The position numbers and the translations under genes were made by a program. A stretch of DNA of 35,892 nt from an uncultured Prevotella sp. (GTDB lineage Bacteria; Bacteroidota; Bacteroidia; Bacteroidales; Bacteroidaceae). Location of the stretch: contig CAMNPN010000096.1 in assembly GCA_946548085.1 (NCBI GenBank), positions 1 through 35,892 on the forward strand. Reading direction: 5' to 3'. This document shows positions 1 through 8,435 of this stretch, in pieces. The notes beneath the pieces were generated by a model. That model ran no database searches and was not told where the DNA came from. It saw only the letters and a list, made by a program, of their open reading frames with translations. The first letter of the stretch is position 1; every line of letters begins with the position of its first letter.

Positions 1-10
1 AAGGTCGGTT

Positions 11-67
11 GACATATAGTCGGCAGACCGGTTGACTATATGTCGGACGGTTGGTTGACATATAGTC
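11..67. repeat. Three copies of an 11-bp repeat in alternating orientation
   Basis: GACATATAGTC at 11-21 and 57-67 and its exact reverse complement GACTATATGTC at 34-44, each preceded by (G)GTT and followed by GG, so the conserved unit is longer than 11 bp. The copies are 23 bp apart, about two helical turns. No gene is visible on this edge of the window. They could be operator sites for a gene outside the window or a small repeat family; I cannot tell which. Confidence 0.6.
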
Positions 68-161
68 GGCAAAGGCTTTAGACGGCACTTCCTATTGGTT
101 TCCCCCATGGAAACCACCGTTTTCCCCGGCACTTTCAATCGCTTTAAGCGGAGACTAATAT

Positions 162-196
162 AGTGCTCACGACGTGTCAAGCACGTCGTGAGCACT
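162..196 (-). terminator. Perfect 15-bp hairpin after the HAD-like gene
   Basis: Bases 162-176 and 182-196 are perfectly complementary around a 5-base loop. It lies 19 bases beyond the stop of the minus-strand gene at 215-766. The T-run on the minus strand is poor (TATATTA), so it may be an mRNA-end-stabilising hairpin rather than a classic intrinsic terminator. Confidence 0.5.
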
Positions 197-214
197 GTTT
201 CTCTGGAATTACCG

Positions 215-766
215 CTATCTCCTGACCGTCTTCTTCTGATCGCTGATGACGATACCCTGCGTCTGATCGGTGGCGGGCAGGCCGCCGATGGTGTATGCCC
301 GACCATGGCTCTCGGCGACACGGCTTACCGACCGGACGGCGGTGGCCGTAGGCCTGACGTCAGGCCCGTAGATGGTGGTCCAGTCGTCGCGCATGGATAC
401 CGGCACCCATCCGTTCGCCTCACAGTCCTTGCGACACTTCTCCGCCTTGGCCTCATTGCCCAGCTCGCGCTCCACATCGTCGCAGAGCAGACAGAAGGCC
501 ATCGAGGGATAGCGGTTGCCCGTGGTGACGAACTCAAACATCGGATAGTCGCCCGACGAGTTGCCGAACGTCAAGATGGGCTTCTGGCCCAGCTGGCGCG
601 TCATGATGTCCACCTTGCTCCATTTCGTACTCTTCTGCTTGAAGAGTCCCTCCTTGTCGACTCGGATCTGGGCCAGTTGCTCTCTCGTCGGCTGGGCCGA
701 CAGATAGGTCAGACAGCTGCAGATAAGGGCGGCAGCAAGCACCCACTTGTTAAATATTTTATTCAT
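215..766 (-). CDS. Secreted HAD-family phosphatase remnant (C-terminal half only)
   Basis: 183 residues. Residues 1-24 are a signal peptide ending LSAQ. The body keeps the C-terminal part of a haloacid-dehalogenase phosphatase: motif IV appears as FGNSSGDYPM, followed by a LLCDDVERE segment and SMRDDWTTIYG, which I recognise from a secreted Bacteroidales HAD family normally around 300 residues or more. The nucleophile motif DxDxT and the cap region are absent, so the protein should be catalytically dead unless it acts with a partner. The signal peptide joins in frame to the C-terminal half, which suggests an internal in-frame deletion. The last 27 residues match the short C-terminal tail of the pectate lyase and acid phosphatase in this window. 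It has a well-formed promoter, so it is probably still expressed. The overlapping plus-strand ORF shows no family features. Confidence 0.7.
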   Translation of the reverse strand: MNKIFNKWVLAAALICSCLTYLSAQPTREQLAQIRVDKEGLFKQKSTKWSKVDIMTRQLGQKPILTFGNSSGDYPMFEFVTTGNRYPSMAFCLLCDDVERELGNEAKAEKCRKDCEANGWVPVSMRDDWTTIYGPDVRPTATAVRSVSRVAESHGRAYTIGGLPATDQTQGIVISDQKKTVRR

Positions 767-795
767 ATCCTATCGTTGAAGATTCAAATTCGATG

Positions 796-827
796 GCAAA
801 TATACTATCTTTCTGCTACATCTGCAA
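796..827 (-). promoter_or_regulatory. Bacteroidetes promoter of the HAD remnant
   Basis: Minus strand: TTG at 827-825, 20-base spacer, TATATTTGC at 804-796. The leader would be about 25 bases before the ATG at 766. Both elements and the spacing fit the Bacteroidetes primary-sigma consensus. Confidence 0.65.
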
Positions 828-937
828 GCAAATGACAGTAAAACTTTGCCCAAGATCATGGATGCACAGTGAAAGGGAGACAGGTTAGTGGATAACTTAT
901 ACGTCCTGCACGGTTGAGCAATTTCTGAGATAAAAAC

Positions 938-969
938 TTGGATAATCCAGTAGAAATCATTAACTTTGC
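938..969 (+). promoter_or_regulatory. Bacteroidetes promoter of the EEP-family gene
   Basis: CTTG ending at 940, 20-base spacer, TAACTTTGC at 961-969. This predicts a leader of about 70 bases before the ATG at 1049. The rest of the 767-1048 gap shows nothing else. Confidence 0.65.
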
Positions 970-1048
970 AGACGGGACAATCTTTCGCTTATGAGACTAC
1001 GACAACTCAGACGCTACACGTTCACCGCCTAAACGTTTATCGACAAAA

Positions 1049-2188
1049 ATGAGAAGATATATCTTGCTGACCACAGCTGCTATCCTATGGGGCAGCATCC
1101 TTTCCGCTCTGGCACAGGGACATACTGAAGAATTCACCGTGGCAACGCTTAACATCGACGGACTGCCCACCCATGTGATTGGGATCCCCGTCAACATCGA
1201 CGGGCCTGGCGAGAAATATACGCCGGAGATTGCCGACTATCTGCTACAGAAAGACTATGACCTCGTGGGCCTGCAGGAAAACTTCAACTACTACGACCTG
1301 CTCTTTACGAAACTCGCGACCAGTTACCACCACGACCAGTGCCTGGGCAAGATCTCGCTCGAGTCCTTTGCCTTCCCTTTCCCCTACGACGGCATCAGCC
1401 TCATCTGGCATCATGGCATCCAGGGTGAGCACACCCAAAGCGTCTGCTGGGATGAGTCGTACGGTATTTTCAGCCATGCCGCCGACGCACTTACCGATAA
1501 GGGCTTCCGCCGCTATGACCTCACCCTGAAAGGCGGTTCGGAAATCGTCGTCTACAACGGACACTGGGATGCCAGTTATGACAAGGACGAAGAGTCTGGC
1601 CGTGACGGCCCCGACCGCGAGGCACGCATCGCCCAATGGCGGCAGATACGCGACAGCATTATGGCTCGTCTTGACAAACGGCCCGTGATCGTGCTGGGCG
1701 ATATGAACAGTTACTACCCTCGCGACGACATCAAGTCGCAGTTTGTCGACTATATCGAGTCGACAGGCAAGGCCAGAGTCTTTGACGCCTGGGTAGAGTT
1801 AGAGCGGAACGGAGAATATCCTGCCAAGGTAGACGGCCCCGTGACGCATGATGAGAATGGCTGGGGGCACCACGGGGAGGTGTACGATAAGATCCTGTTC
1901 ATCAACCCCACGGACGGCGGTCAGTTGACGGCACTTAGTTATAGTCTCGACAAAACGGGCTACATGCGTAGTGACGACCCTGACAAGCCCTTTGGCGACC
2001 ACTTCCCCGTTGCCGTAAAATTCCGAATCGTCCCAACGGGAGATAGTGGATCAGGCATAGAGAGTATCACCGTCAGCCCATACCAGAACAGAGAAGGCTG
2101 GTACGACCTGCAGGGACGCCGGTTTGCCAAAAAGCCGACGACTCCTGGCATCTATCTGCATCACGGACAGAAGATACTTATCAGATAG
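1049..2188 (+). CDS. Secreted endonuclease/exonuclease/phosphatase (EEP) superfamily enzyme
   Basis: 379 residues. A signal peptide (about 1-23, ending ALAQ) is followed by a DNase I-like fold with the family metal and catalytic motifs in order: LNIDGLP near 35, LQEN with the metal-binding Glu at 77, NGHWD with the likely catalytic His near 170, GDMN at 217-220, DKILF near 275 and GDHFPV with Asp317-His318. The family includes secreted nucleases, sphingomyelinase-like and inositol-phosphate phosphatases; the substrate cannot be read from the sequence. The C-terminal about 28 residues (YDLQGRR...GIYL...K) form the short tail shared with three other secreted proteins here. It is monocistronic: its own promoter upstream, and a 16-bp hairpin after the stop that doubles as part of the glyA promoter. 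Confidence 0.8.
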   Translation: MRRYILLTTAAILWGSILSALAQGHTEEFTVATLNIDGLPTHVIGIPVNIDGPGEKYTPEIADYLLQKDYDLVGLQENFNYYDLLFTKLATSYHHDQCLGKISLESFAFPFPYDGISLIWHHGIQGEHTQSVCWDESYGIFSHAADALTDKGFRRYDLTLKGGSEIVVYNGHWDASYDKDEESGRDGPDREARIAQWRQIRDSIMARLDKRPVIVLGDMNSYYPRDDIKSQFVDYIESTGKARVFDAWVELERNGEYPAKVDGPVTHDENGWGHHGEVYDKILFINPTDGGQLTALSYSLDKTGYMRSDDPDKPFGDHFPVAVKFRIVPTGDSGSGIESITVSPYQNREGWYDLQGRRFAKKPTTPGIYLHHGQKILIR

Positions 2189-2214
2189 AGGAAGAATCCA
2201 CTCACGCTGAATGA

Positions 2215-2264
2215 TAATAATTCCCGAAACGCTTGGCAGTTTCGGGAATTATTAGTACCTTTGC
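2215..2264 (+). promoter_or_regulatory. Hairpin-embedded promoter of glyA
   Basis: A perfect 16-bp inverted repeat (2215-2230 with 2239-2254) has the 8-base loop GCTTGGCA. The -33 TTG sits in that loop at 2233-2235; after exactly 20 bases comes TACCTTTGC at 2256-2264. The same design, loop and geometry recur at 26677-26725. Because the palindrome is upstream of the start of transcription, it is either an operator or a terminator of the preceding gene that overlaps the promoter. Confidence 0.75.
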
Positions 2265-2294
2265 AGGCAAAAATCAAAAACCAGATAGACAAAG

Positions 2295-3575
2295 ATGAAC
2301 AGAGACAACACTATCTTCGAGTTGATCGAGAAAGAGCATCAGCGCCAGTTGAAAGGCATCGAGCTGATTGCCAGTGAGAATTTCGTGAGTGACCAGGTGA
2401 TGGAGGCTATGGGCTCGTACCTGACCAACAAGTATGCAGAAGGCTATCCTGGCCATCGTTACTATGGCGGCTGTCAGGTGGTAGACGAGGTGGAGCAGTT
2501 GGCCATCGACCGCGTTTGCAAGCTCTTCGACGCCGAGTATGCCAACGTGCAGCCCCACTCTGGCGCACAGGCCAACGCCGCCGTGCTGCTGGCCGTACTG
2601 AAGCCCGGTGACACCTTCATGGGTCTGAACCTCGACCACGGCGGGCACCTCTCACACGGTTCGCGTGTGAACACCTCGGGTATCATCTACAACCCCATCG
2701 GCTACAACCTGAACAAGGAGACAGGCCGTGTGGACTATGACGAGATGGAGCAACTGGCCCTCGAGCACAAGCCAAAACTGATTATTGGCGGTGGCTCGGC
2801 CTACAGCCGTGAGTGGGACTACAAGCGGATGCGTGAGATAGCCGACAAGGTGGGCGCCCTGCTGATGATCGACATGGCACACCCCGCTGGCCTCATCGCT
2901 GCCGGACTGCTGGAGAATCCCGTAAAATGGGCTCACATCGTGACCTCTACCACCCACAAGACCCTGCGCGGTCCCCGTGGCGGTATCATCCTGATGGGTA
3001 AGGACTTCGACAATCCCTGGGGCTACACCACGCCGAAGGGTGTCGTGAAGAAGATGTCGACCCTGCTCAACTCTGCCGTCTTCCCCGGACAGCAGGGCGG
3101 TCCGCTGGAGCACGTCATCGCCGCTAAGGCCGTAGCCTTCGGTGAGGCTCTGCAGCCTGAGTTCAAGGAGTGGGCCAAGCAGGTACAGAAGAATGCCAAG
3201 GTGCTGGCCGAGGAACTGGTGAAGCGTGGCTTCGGCATCGTGAGCGGTGGTACAGACAACCACTCGATGCTCGTAGACCTCCGTTCGAAATATCCCGACC
3301 TGACAGGTAAGGTGGCAGAGAACGCCCTGGTTGCTGCCGACATCACCGTGAACAAGAACATGGTGCCCTTCGACACCCGCTCTGCCTTCCAGACCTCTGG
3401 TATCCGTCTCGGTACGCCCGCCATCACCACTCGTGGCGCCAAGGAAGACCTGATGATTCAGATTGCTGCCTGGATTGAGGAGGTGCTCAACGATCCTGAG
3501 AATGAGCAGGTGATTGCCAGCGTCCGTCAGCGCGTCAACGAGAAGATGAAGGACTATCCCCTCTTCGCCTATTAA
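2295..3575 (+). CDS. glyA: Serine hydroxymethyltransferase
   Basis: 426 residues, full length for the family. It is a cytosolic PLP enzyme converting serine plus tetrahydrofolate to glycine plus 5,10-methylene-tetrahydrofolate, the main source of one-carbon units. Visible motifs: ELIASENF near 22, [14 protein letters not shown] near 51, and the PLP lysine in [12 protein letters not shown] (Lys222). The ATG at 2295 lies about 30 bases after the promoter -7 box and begins a typical [14 protein letters not shown] start. It is a single-gene unit between the hairpin promoter and a strong bidirectional terminator. The hairpin overlapping its promoter is the only sign of special regulation. Confidence 0.97.
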   Translation: MNRDNTIFELIEKEHQRQLKGIELIASENFVSDQVMEAMGSYLTNKYAEGYPGHRYYGGCQVVDEVEQLAIDRVCKLFDAEYANVQPHSGAQANAAVLLAVLKPGDTFMGLNLDHGGHLSHGSRVNTSGIIYNPIGYNLNKETGRVDYDEMEQLALEHKPKLIIGGGSAYSREWDYKRMREIADKVGALLMIDMAHPAGLIAAGLLENPVKWAHIVTSTTHKTLRGPRGGIILMGKDFDNPWGYTTPKGVVKKMSTLLNSAVFPGQQGGPLEHVIAAKAVAFGEALQPEFKEWAKQVQKNAKVLAEELVKRGFGIVSGGTDNHSMLVDLRSKYPDLTGKVAENALVAADITVNKNMVPFDTRSAFQTSGIRLGTPAITTRGAKEDLMIQIAAWIEEVLNDPENEQVIASVRQRVNEKMKDYPLFAY

Positions 3576-3592
3576 TATTAGAGGAACAAGAC

Positions 3593-3630
3593 AAATAAAA
3601 ACCCCGCCTGCTGTGGCGGGGTTTTTATTT
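3593..3630. terminator. Bidirectional intrinsic terminator between glyA and the BACON lipoprotein gene
   Basis: A perfect 16-bp stem (3593-3608 with 3615-3630) has a GC-rich core CCCCGCC/GGCGGGG, a 6-base loop, and A and T tracts on both sides. It can stop convergent transcription from both genes. Confidence 0.93.
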
Positions 3631-3647
3631 GGTATCTATCTCTTGTA

Positions 3648-5105
3648 TCAGAGTGTATATTCACATCTGTAGGTGAACGCCTCACCATTGAAGGTGTAGT
3701 ACCACACCACCGTGAAACCAAACTTGCTGCCCTTGCCCTTCAGGTTGTCGAAACTCACCTTCTTGCTCTCGCCAGCAGCCAAGGCACCCGACTTCTCAGT
3801 ATAGTTGGTATAGCTCAGCAACTTCAGGTCGGAATAGATCTCACAACGCGTCAACAGAATGTCGTGCTTGCTTTCGTTATTCAGGGTGCAGCCCAGTGCA
3901 TCCACCTCATTGCCGTCGAAGTAGGGCTGCCACTCGATGCTGAAGAAGTCTCTGAGGTCCTCTGGACGCTCGATCGTCACAGGAACCGAGTCTTTGTACT
4001 TACCGTTTGACGAGGTCACAGTGATGGTAGCGGTACCCACACCGACACCTGTCACCACGCCATTTGCATCCACGGTGGCGACGCTCTGGTCTGAAGAAGT
4101 CCACTTCACGGCATCAACATCCTTGGTATAGATGCTCAGCGGCTTCGACTCCTGACGGAGCATGCTCAAGCTGTTTTCCTTTATATAGAGATTGCGGTAT
4201 TGCGTGATGGTGATCGTAGACTCATGCATATACATATTGGTAGTCCTGCTCGCAATCTTGCTCGTAAGCGGCGACACGTCGACACGCTGCGTGACAACAA
4301 ACAGATCCGTGTAGAACTCGAGATTGCCAAGCTTTGCCCACATTTCCTCTGGCTCGAAGATATCAAACTGGGTCATGTTGGTCTGTGCAGTGACGGATAT
4401 ATTTCCACCAAGTTCGTCAATCTCGTATTCCGTTGTCAGCAGCTTGAAATAATATGTAATCACATACTGCTGATGGATTCTGATAAGGACAGGTTCATCA
4501 ATAGACTCACTTTCGATTGTGATAAATGCTTCACGCTCCTTGCCCGACTCATTCTCAGGAACACTGACAGAGATGGTTTTCTTGGAAAGTCCCCTCGTAG
4601 CGTTGTTCACCCTATAGGCGACCCAGTCTTGATCACAGTAAACCTCATAGTCGTTGATATTGTGCTCGAACTCTATCTCAAACTGACCACCTTTCGTCTC
4701 TACCTCATAGTACACCTCAGACACCCGGATCACATTGTTCTGCTTCTGCGTGACGGTGAACGTACGAGTGATTTCAGGAGCCTTTACGTCAGTGAGTGTA
4801 ACGGTAGCTTTGCGCTGATCGAAGGTATTGTTCTCGTCGACTGTTACGGTCATCTGCGACATATCCGTGTTTAACGAGACGTGGCACCACGATGCGTCGG
4901 AAGTCGCCTGATAGTTTGTTAAGTCCTCATTGCGGAAAGTGGATGTACGAGTGAGGGTATTCTCATCCTCGTTAGCGTCGAATGTCAAATCCTTAATAAT
5001 CAGCTCTCTGAGCCGACTGATGTACTCATCACTGCTACACGATCCGAGCCCTGCAGAAACCAGGATTACGAGCAGGCATATTCCTAACCATTTGACTATT
5101 TTCAT
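3648..5105 (-). CDS. BACON and Big_2 domain surface lipoprotein
   Basis: 485 residues from the ATG at 5105. A longer reading from 5141 would put 12 residues before the signal peptide and start inside the promoter, so I reject it. A lipoprotein signal ends GLGSC, followed by SSDE, a start typical of exported Bacteroidetes lipoproteins. Next come two or three BACON-type Ig-like modules (about 45-115 with SDASWCHV, 120-215 with CDQDWVAY, and a weaker third to about 310), then a Big_2 module near 310-385 (WTSSDQSVATVDANG...GTATITVTS). The last about 90 residues are an unassigned beta-rich domain. BACON modules are common in Bacteroidetes glycan-binding and surface proteins; no catalytic domain is visible and there is no SusC/D pair beside it, so the ligand is unknown. 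Confidence 0.8.
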   Translation of the reverse strand: MKIVKWLGICLLVILVSAGLGSCSSDEYISRLRELIIKDLTFDANEDENTLTRTSTFRNEDLTNYQATSDASWCHVSLNTDMSQMTVTVDENNTFDQRKATVTLTDVKAPEITRTFTVTQKQNNVIRVSEVYYEVETKGGQFEIEFEHNINDYEVYCDQDWVAYRVNNATRGLSKKTISVSVPENESGKEREAFITIESESIDEPVLIRIHQQYVITYYFKLLTTEYEIDELGGNISVTAQTNMTQFDIFEPEEMWAKLGNLEFYTDLFVVTQRVDVSPLTSKIASRTTNMYMHESTITITQYRNLYIKENSLSMLRQESKPLSIYTKDVDAVKWTSSDQSVATVDANGVVTGVGVGTATITVTSSNGKYKDSVPVTIERPEDLRDFFSIEWQPYFDGNEVDALGCTLNNESKHDILLTRCEIYSDLKLLSYTNYTEKSGALAAGESKKVSFDNLKGKGSKFGFTVVWYYTFNGEAFTYRCEYTL

Positions 5106-5137
5106 CTTACATAAAAATAAATATACAGAAATCGGGT

Positions 5138-5146
5138 GCAAAGTTA
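5138..5146 (-). promoter_or_regulatory. -7 element of the BACON lipoprotein gene
   Basis: TAACTTTGC on the minus strand, about 33 bases before the ATG at 5105. No clear -33 box at 19-20 bases was seen, so only the -7 element is called. Confidence 0.5.
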
Positions 5147-5209
5147 CAAACTTTTTGCTTAATTCCTAATATTCGTGCAAATATTTATTATTTTTTCAGA
5201 AGATGCTAT

Positions 5210-7423
5210 TTATTTTAATGTAGCATTAAAGTGGTTCACGACCTGTCGGAACAGATGATTCCGCGTGTTTCCGCCAAAGATGCTGTGATTGCGATTGGTA
5301 TACACCAGCTGACGGAAATCCTTGTCGGCCTGCACCAGCGCCTCCACATACTCTGCCGTATTCCTATAATGCACATTATCGTCAGCGAGACCGTGGCAGA
5401 GCAACAGTGAGCCATGCAGTTGGGATGCCCTGGCAATGGGGTTCACCTCATCATAGCCGGCCTTGTTCTCCTGAGGTGTCCGCATATAGCGCTCGGTATA
5501 GACAGAGTCGTAGTAGCGCCAGCACGTAGGCGGAGCGATAGCCACGCCGGCACGGAAGACGGGACGCCCCTCAGACATCGACATCAGTGTGTTCCAGCCA
5601 CCATACGACCAGCCCCAGATGCCGATACGCTCCTTGTCGACAAACGCCTGCTTGCCCAGCCACAGGGCTGTCTCTACCTGGTCGCGGGCCTCCAACTCTC
5701 CCAGCCGCAGATAGGTACACTTCTCAAACGCCGCCCCACGGCCACCAGTGCCACGGTTATCGACACACACACAGATATAGCCCTGTTGACAGAGGTACTG
5801 CTCGAGGATGGCACCATTGCCGCTCATGCCAATACCCCACTCGTTGAGCACTTGCTGATTGCCCGGGCCACCATACTGATACATGATAACCGGATACTTC
5901 TTTGCGGGGTTGAAGTCTGCCGGCTTCACCATCCAGCCGTTCAGCTGAATACCTTCAGAGGTGGTAAACGAGAAGAGTTCTTTGGTGCCCAGAGTGTAGT
6001 CTGATAGCTTCTGAACCAGCTCATGATTGTCTATCAGCGTCTGCAGCACCTTGCCATTGTTCTGACAGAGCGTGTACTGCACGGGATGATTCAGGTCGCT
6101 CCACGTGTTGATAAAATATTTGTAGTTGCCACTGAAAATGGCATCGTTCACACCAGCCTTCTGCGACAACACCTCCGTCTTGCCATTGGCATGGGCCACC
6201 ATCACCTGCTGTTCGGTAGGTCCGTTGGGATTGGCAGCGAAGTAAGTGTCGCCCGTCTGCTCGTCATAGCCATAGACATGCTTCACCACATAGTTGTCCT
6301 TCACGATCTGACGAAGCAGCTGCCCGTTGTGGTTATACAGATACAGATGATTATAGCCGTCACGCTCACTGGGCAGCAGGATATGCTTGTCGGTGATCTT
6401 CACCTCCTCGAAGGTTTCCTCCTTTACATACTTGTCCACCTTATCCTCGATGGCAAGCTGGCAAACGGTCGACAGCGGGTTGGCCATGTATACCCTCAGC
6501 ACGTCCTGATGGCGATTGAGGGTGAAGATCGCAATCTTTGCCGGATCGCTGGTGGCTTTGATACGGGGGATATAGCCATCGGCGTCCAAGGGCAGATCTA
6601 TACGGCGCGTCTGGTGCGACTTGATGTCAAAGCTATGCACACTGACTTTCGAGTTCACCTGTCCGGGCACGGGATACTTATAAGTATAGAAGCCAGGATA
6701 CTCTGCATAGTCAGGTCTCTCAGGAGCCAGACCCTTGAACAACTGGAAGGAGAACTGTTTCACGTCTGTCTCGTCATAGCGTATCCAGACAATCTGCTTT
6801 GAGTCAGCAGAGAATACCATCGACGAGTTGGTAGAAAACTCCTCCTCGTACACCCAGTCGGGGATGCCGTTAAGCACCTCATTGAACTTCCCGTCCTTAG
6901 TCACCTGACTCTCGGCATTGTCGTAGAGCAGTTTCACCAGGAAGATATTGTTCTCTCTTACGAAGGCTATTTGGTTGCCGTCGGGCGAGAAAACAGGAGT
7001 CTGCTGCGGGCCACCGTCGCTCAGGGGAGCCAGCTTGTTGTTCCTAACATCATATATATAATAGACAGCCGTAAACGAACGGCGATAGATGGGCTTCGTC
7101 TGAGTCTGAATCAGTATGCGGCTCCCATCAGGACTCATGATGTAGTCGTCTACCCTGTTCACCTGTCCACCTCTGGCTGTGGCTGCATCAAAGAGGATGC
7201 GCTCCTGCTTGCCTGCGCGGAAAGAATAGCAGACAATCTGTTTGCCATCAGCACTGATCTGTGAATAAGTCTCACCGTCGGCCATAGGACGGACGGCTGT
7301 CATCCTCTTCTGAGAGAACTCTCCTTTAACAATATCCTTCAGGCTCAACTGCCCGCCCGCAAAGAGTGACAAACAAGAAAGGCACAATAGGCCTGAAAGA
7401 CATAAAGCTCTAAGTCTGTTCAT
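5210..7423 (-). CDS. Dipeptidyl peptidase IV family serine protease (S9)
   Basis: 737 residues, the usual length for bacterial DPP-IV. A signal peptide (1-22) is followed by an eight-bladed beta-propeller and a C-terminal alpha/beta hydrolase. PDWVYEEEF near 190 carries the Glu pair that binds the substrate amino terminus. The catalytic Ser is in GWSYGGW (Ser606), the Asp in HGLADDNVH (681/682) and the His in NRNHSIFGG (His713), so the triad is complete. It should release X-Pro or X-Ala dipeptides from peptides in the periplasm or at the cell surface, supporting peptide feeding. It sits 15 bases after the GldB-like lipoprotein gene and shares its promoter. Confidence 0.92.
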   Translation of the reverse strand: MNRLRALCLSGLLCLSCLSLFAGGQLSLKDIVKGEFSQKRMTAVRPMADGETYSQISADGKQIVCYSFRAGKQERILFDAATARGGQVNRVDDYIMSPDGSRILIQTQTKPIYRRSFTAVYYIYDVRNNKLAPLSDGGPQQTPVFSPDGNQIAFVRENNIFLVKLLYDNAESQVTKDGKFNEVLNGIPDWVYEEEFSTNSSMVFSADSKQIVWIRYDETDVKQFSFQLFKGLAPERPDYAEYPGFYTYKYPVPGQVNSKVSVHSFDIKSHQTRRIDLPLDADGYIPRIKATSDPAKIAIFTLNRHQDVLRVYMANPLSTVCQLAIEDKVDKYVKEETFEEVKITDKHILLPSERDGYNHLYLYNHNGQLLRQIVKDNYVVKHVYGYDEQTGDTYFAANPNGPTEQQVMVAHANGKTEVLSQKAGVNDAIFSGNYKYFINTWSDLNHPVQYTLCQNNGKVLQTLIDNHELVQKLSDYTLGTKELFSFTTSEGIQLNGWMVKPADFNPAKKYPVIMYQYGGPGNQQVLNEWGIGMSGNGAILEQYLCQQGYICVCVDNRGTGGRGAAFEKCTYLRLGELEARDQVETALWLGKQAFVDKERIGIWGWSYGGWNTLMSMSEGRPVFRAGVAIAPPTCWRYYDSVYTERYMRTPQENKAGYDEVNPIARASQLHGSLLLCHGLADDNVHYRNTAEYVEALVQADKDFRQLVYTNRNHSIFGGNTRNHLFRQVVNHFNATLK

Positions 7424-7438
7424 GTAGTTATTATCCTT

Positions 7439-8239
7439 TTATTTAAAATCTGAAAACTCGTTATTCCGTAGTAGCTGGTCAACAGTGGCATTCTTATTAC
7501 GTTTCATATAGTGGTCGGCCATACGGGTGAAACGTGTAGCGAAGACTTCCTCACCCATCGCCTGGTCGACCACCCATTGTATCTTCCCGACATAGATATC
7601 ACGCTGTTCCTGACTCAGGTTCCGTTCGAGCGGCATGGGATAAAGGCTCAGCAGATAGAAGCCAACGCAGTCGGGCACTATATACTTCCTGTCCATCATT
7701 CTCAACTGCTCCTCAGAGTAACCGTATTCTGGCCTCCTGTACAGCGAGTAGTCTGCCCCCAGATACTTGTCGAGACAGATGCCGATGGTGTTATTACCCA
7801 CGATGATGCTTTGGTCCAGCGAACCAATCTGTGCATACACCTCGGGCATGTCGAAATCAGGGATATGCTTTCGCAGATAACGAAAGGCACTTGTCAGCTG
7901 CTCGTTGATGTCGTCCATACTGGCATACTGCTGCTGCGTCTCGGCGATAAGCGCCTGCAGCGTGGTGTCCTGATAGAATCGCAGGAAAGTCTTGTTGATC
8001 TCCGGATCGTCCACCTTGCCTATGCGCAGCACATCCTCCACCAGTGTCCGTGTCTGCATCGGATAGACGGTGTTCATCTGCTGCAATGCGGAGAAATCAC
8101 CCGTGGTAAGATAAAGGCTCTGGATACGGTCATAACGGTCAACGACAATCGACTTGTCATCATCAGACAGTCTGAATTGCCATTCACAACTAATGCACCC
8201 AAGCATTATGACAAACACCAGATAATATATTTTACGCAC
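7439..8239 (-). CDS. GldB-like lipoprotein
   Basis: 266 residues. A lipoprotein-type signal (LGCISC within the first 18 residues) is followed by a globular domain with GNNTIGICLDKYLGADY, RPEYGYSEEQ and KYIVPDCVGF segments that I recognise from the gliding-motility lipoprotein GldB-related family. Family members occur in Bacteroidetes with and without gliding, and in the latter the role is unknown. It is the first gene of a two-gene unit with the downstream DPP-IV enzyme, and a perfect promoter lies 44 bases upstream of the ATG. The overlapping plus-strand ORF is taken as a shadow. Confidence 0.65.
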   Translation of the reverse strand: MRKIYYLVFVIMLGCISCEWQFRLSDDDKSIVVDRYDRIQSLYLTTGDFSALQQMNTVYPMQTRTLVEDVLRIGKVDDPEINKTFLRFYQDTTLQALIAETQQQYASMDDINEQLTSAFRYLRKHIPDFDMPEVYAQIGSLDQSIIVGNNTIGICLDKYLGADYSLYRRPEYGYSEEQLRMMDRKYIVPDCVGFYLLSLYPMPLERNLSQEQRDIYVGKIQWVVDQAMGEEVFATRFTRMADHYMKRNKNATVDQLLRNNEFSDFK

Positions 8240-8282
8240 TGCGAAATTGACTACTATAGTTATCTATTTGTTAAAAGACCGT

Positions 8283-8315
8283 GCAAATTTACTAAAAAAT
8301 ATTCATAAATCCAAA
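8283..8315 (-). promoter_or_regulatory. Promoter of the GldB-like/DPP-IV unit
   Basis: Minus strand: TTTG at 8315-8312, 20-base spacer, TAAATTTGC at 8291-8283; predicted leader about 38 bases. Confidence 0.7.
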
Positions 8316-8406
8316 TTTTAACCTAATTATTTTAAAATATCACCCTAAAAATGCACACTTTTGTTTATTTGTGTAAAATAGAGGCTCGTATTTCAGCCTT
8401 TTTGCT

Positions 8407-8415
8407 TATTTTTGT
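8407..8415 (+). promoter_or_regulatory. -7 element of the DUF4861 gene
   Basis: TATTTTTGT 20 bases upstream of the ATG at 8436. No convincing -33 box. The AT-rich 8240-8435 gap thus holds a divergent promoter pair. Confidence 0.45.
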
Positions 8416-8435
8416 AGCCAGCTAAAACAAATGAT

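Noticed and set aside
188..835. Plus-strand open frame of 215 codons opposite the HAD remnant
   Set aside because: It starts inside the hairpin, has no family motifs, and the opposite strand has a signal peptide, HAD motifs and a promoter.
2652..3442. Long minus-strand frames inside glyA
   Set aside because: Shadows of a highly biased, clearly real glyA gene.
6023..6802. Plus-strand frame of 259 codons inside the DPP-IV gene
   Set aside because: Antisense of the beta-propeller; no domain, start signal or promoter.
7511..8308. Plus-strand frame of 265 codons opposite the GldB-like gene
   Set aside because: The minus strand has lipoprotein signal, promoter and family motifs; the plus frame has none.
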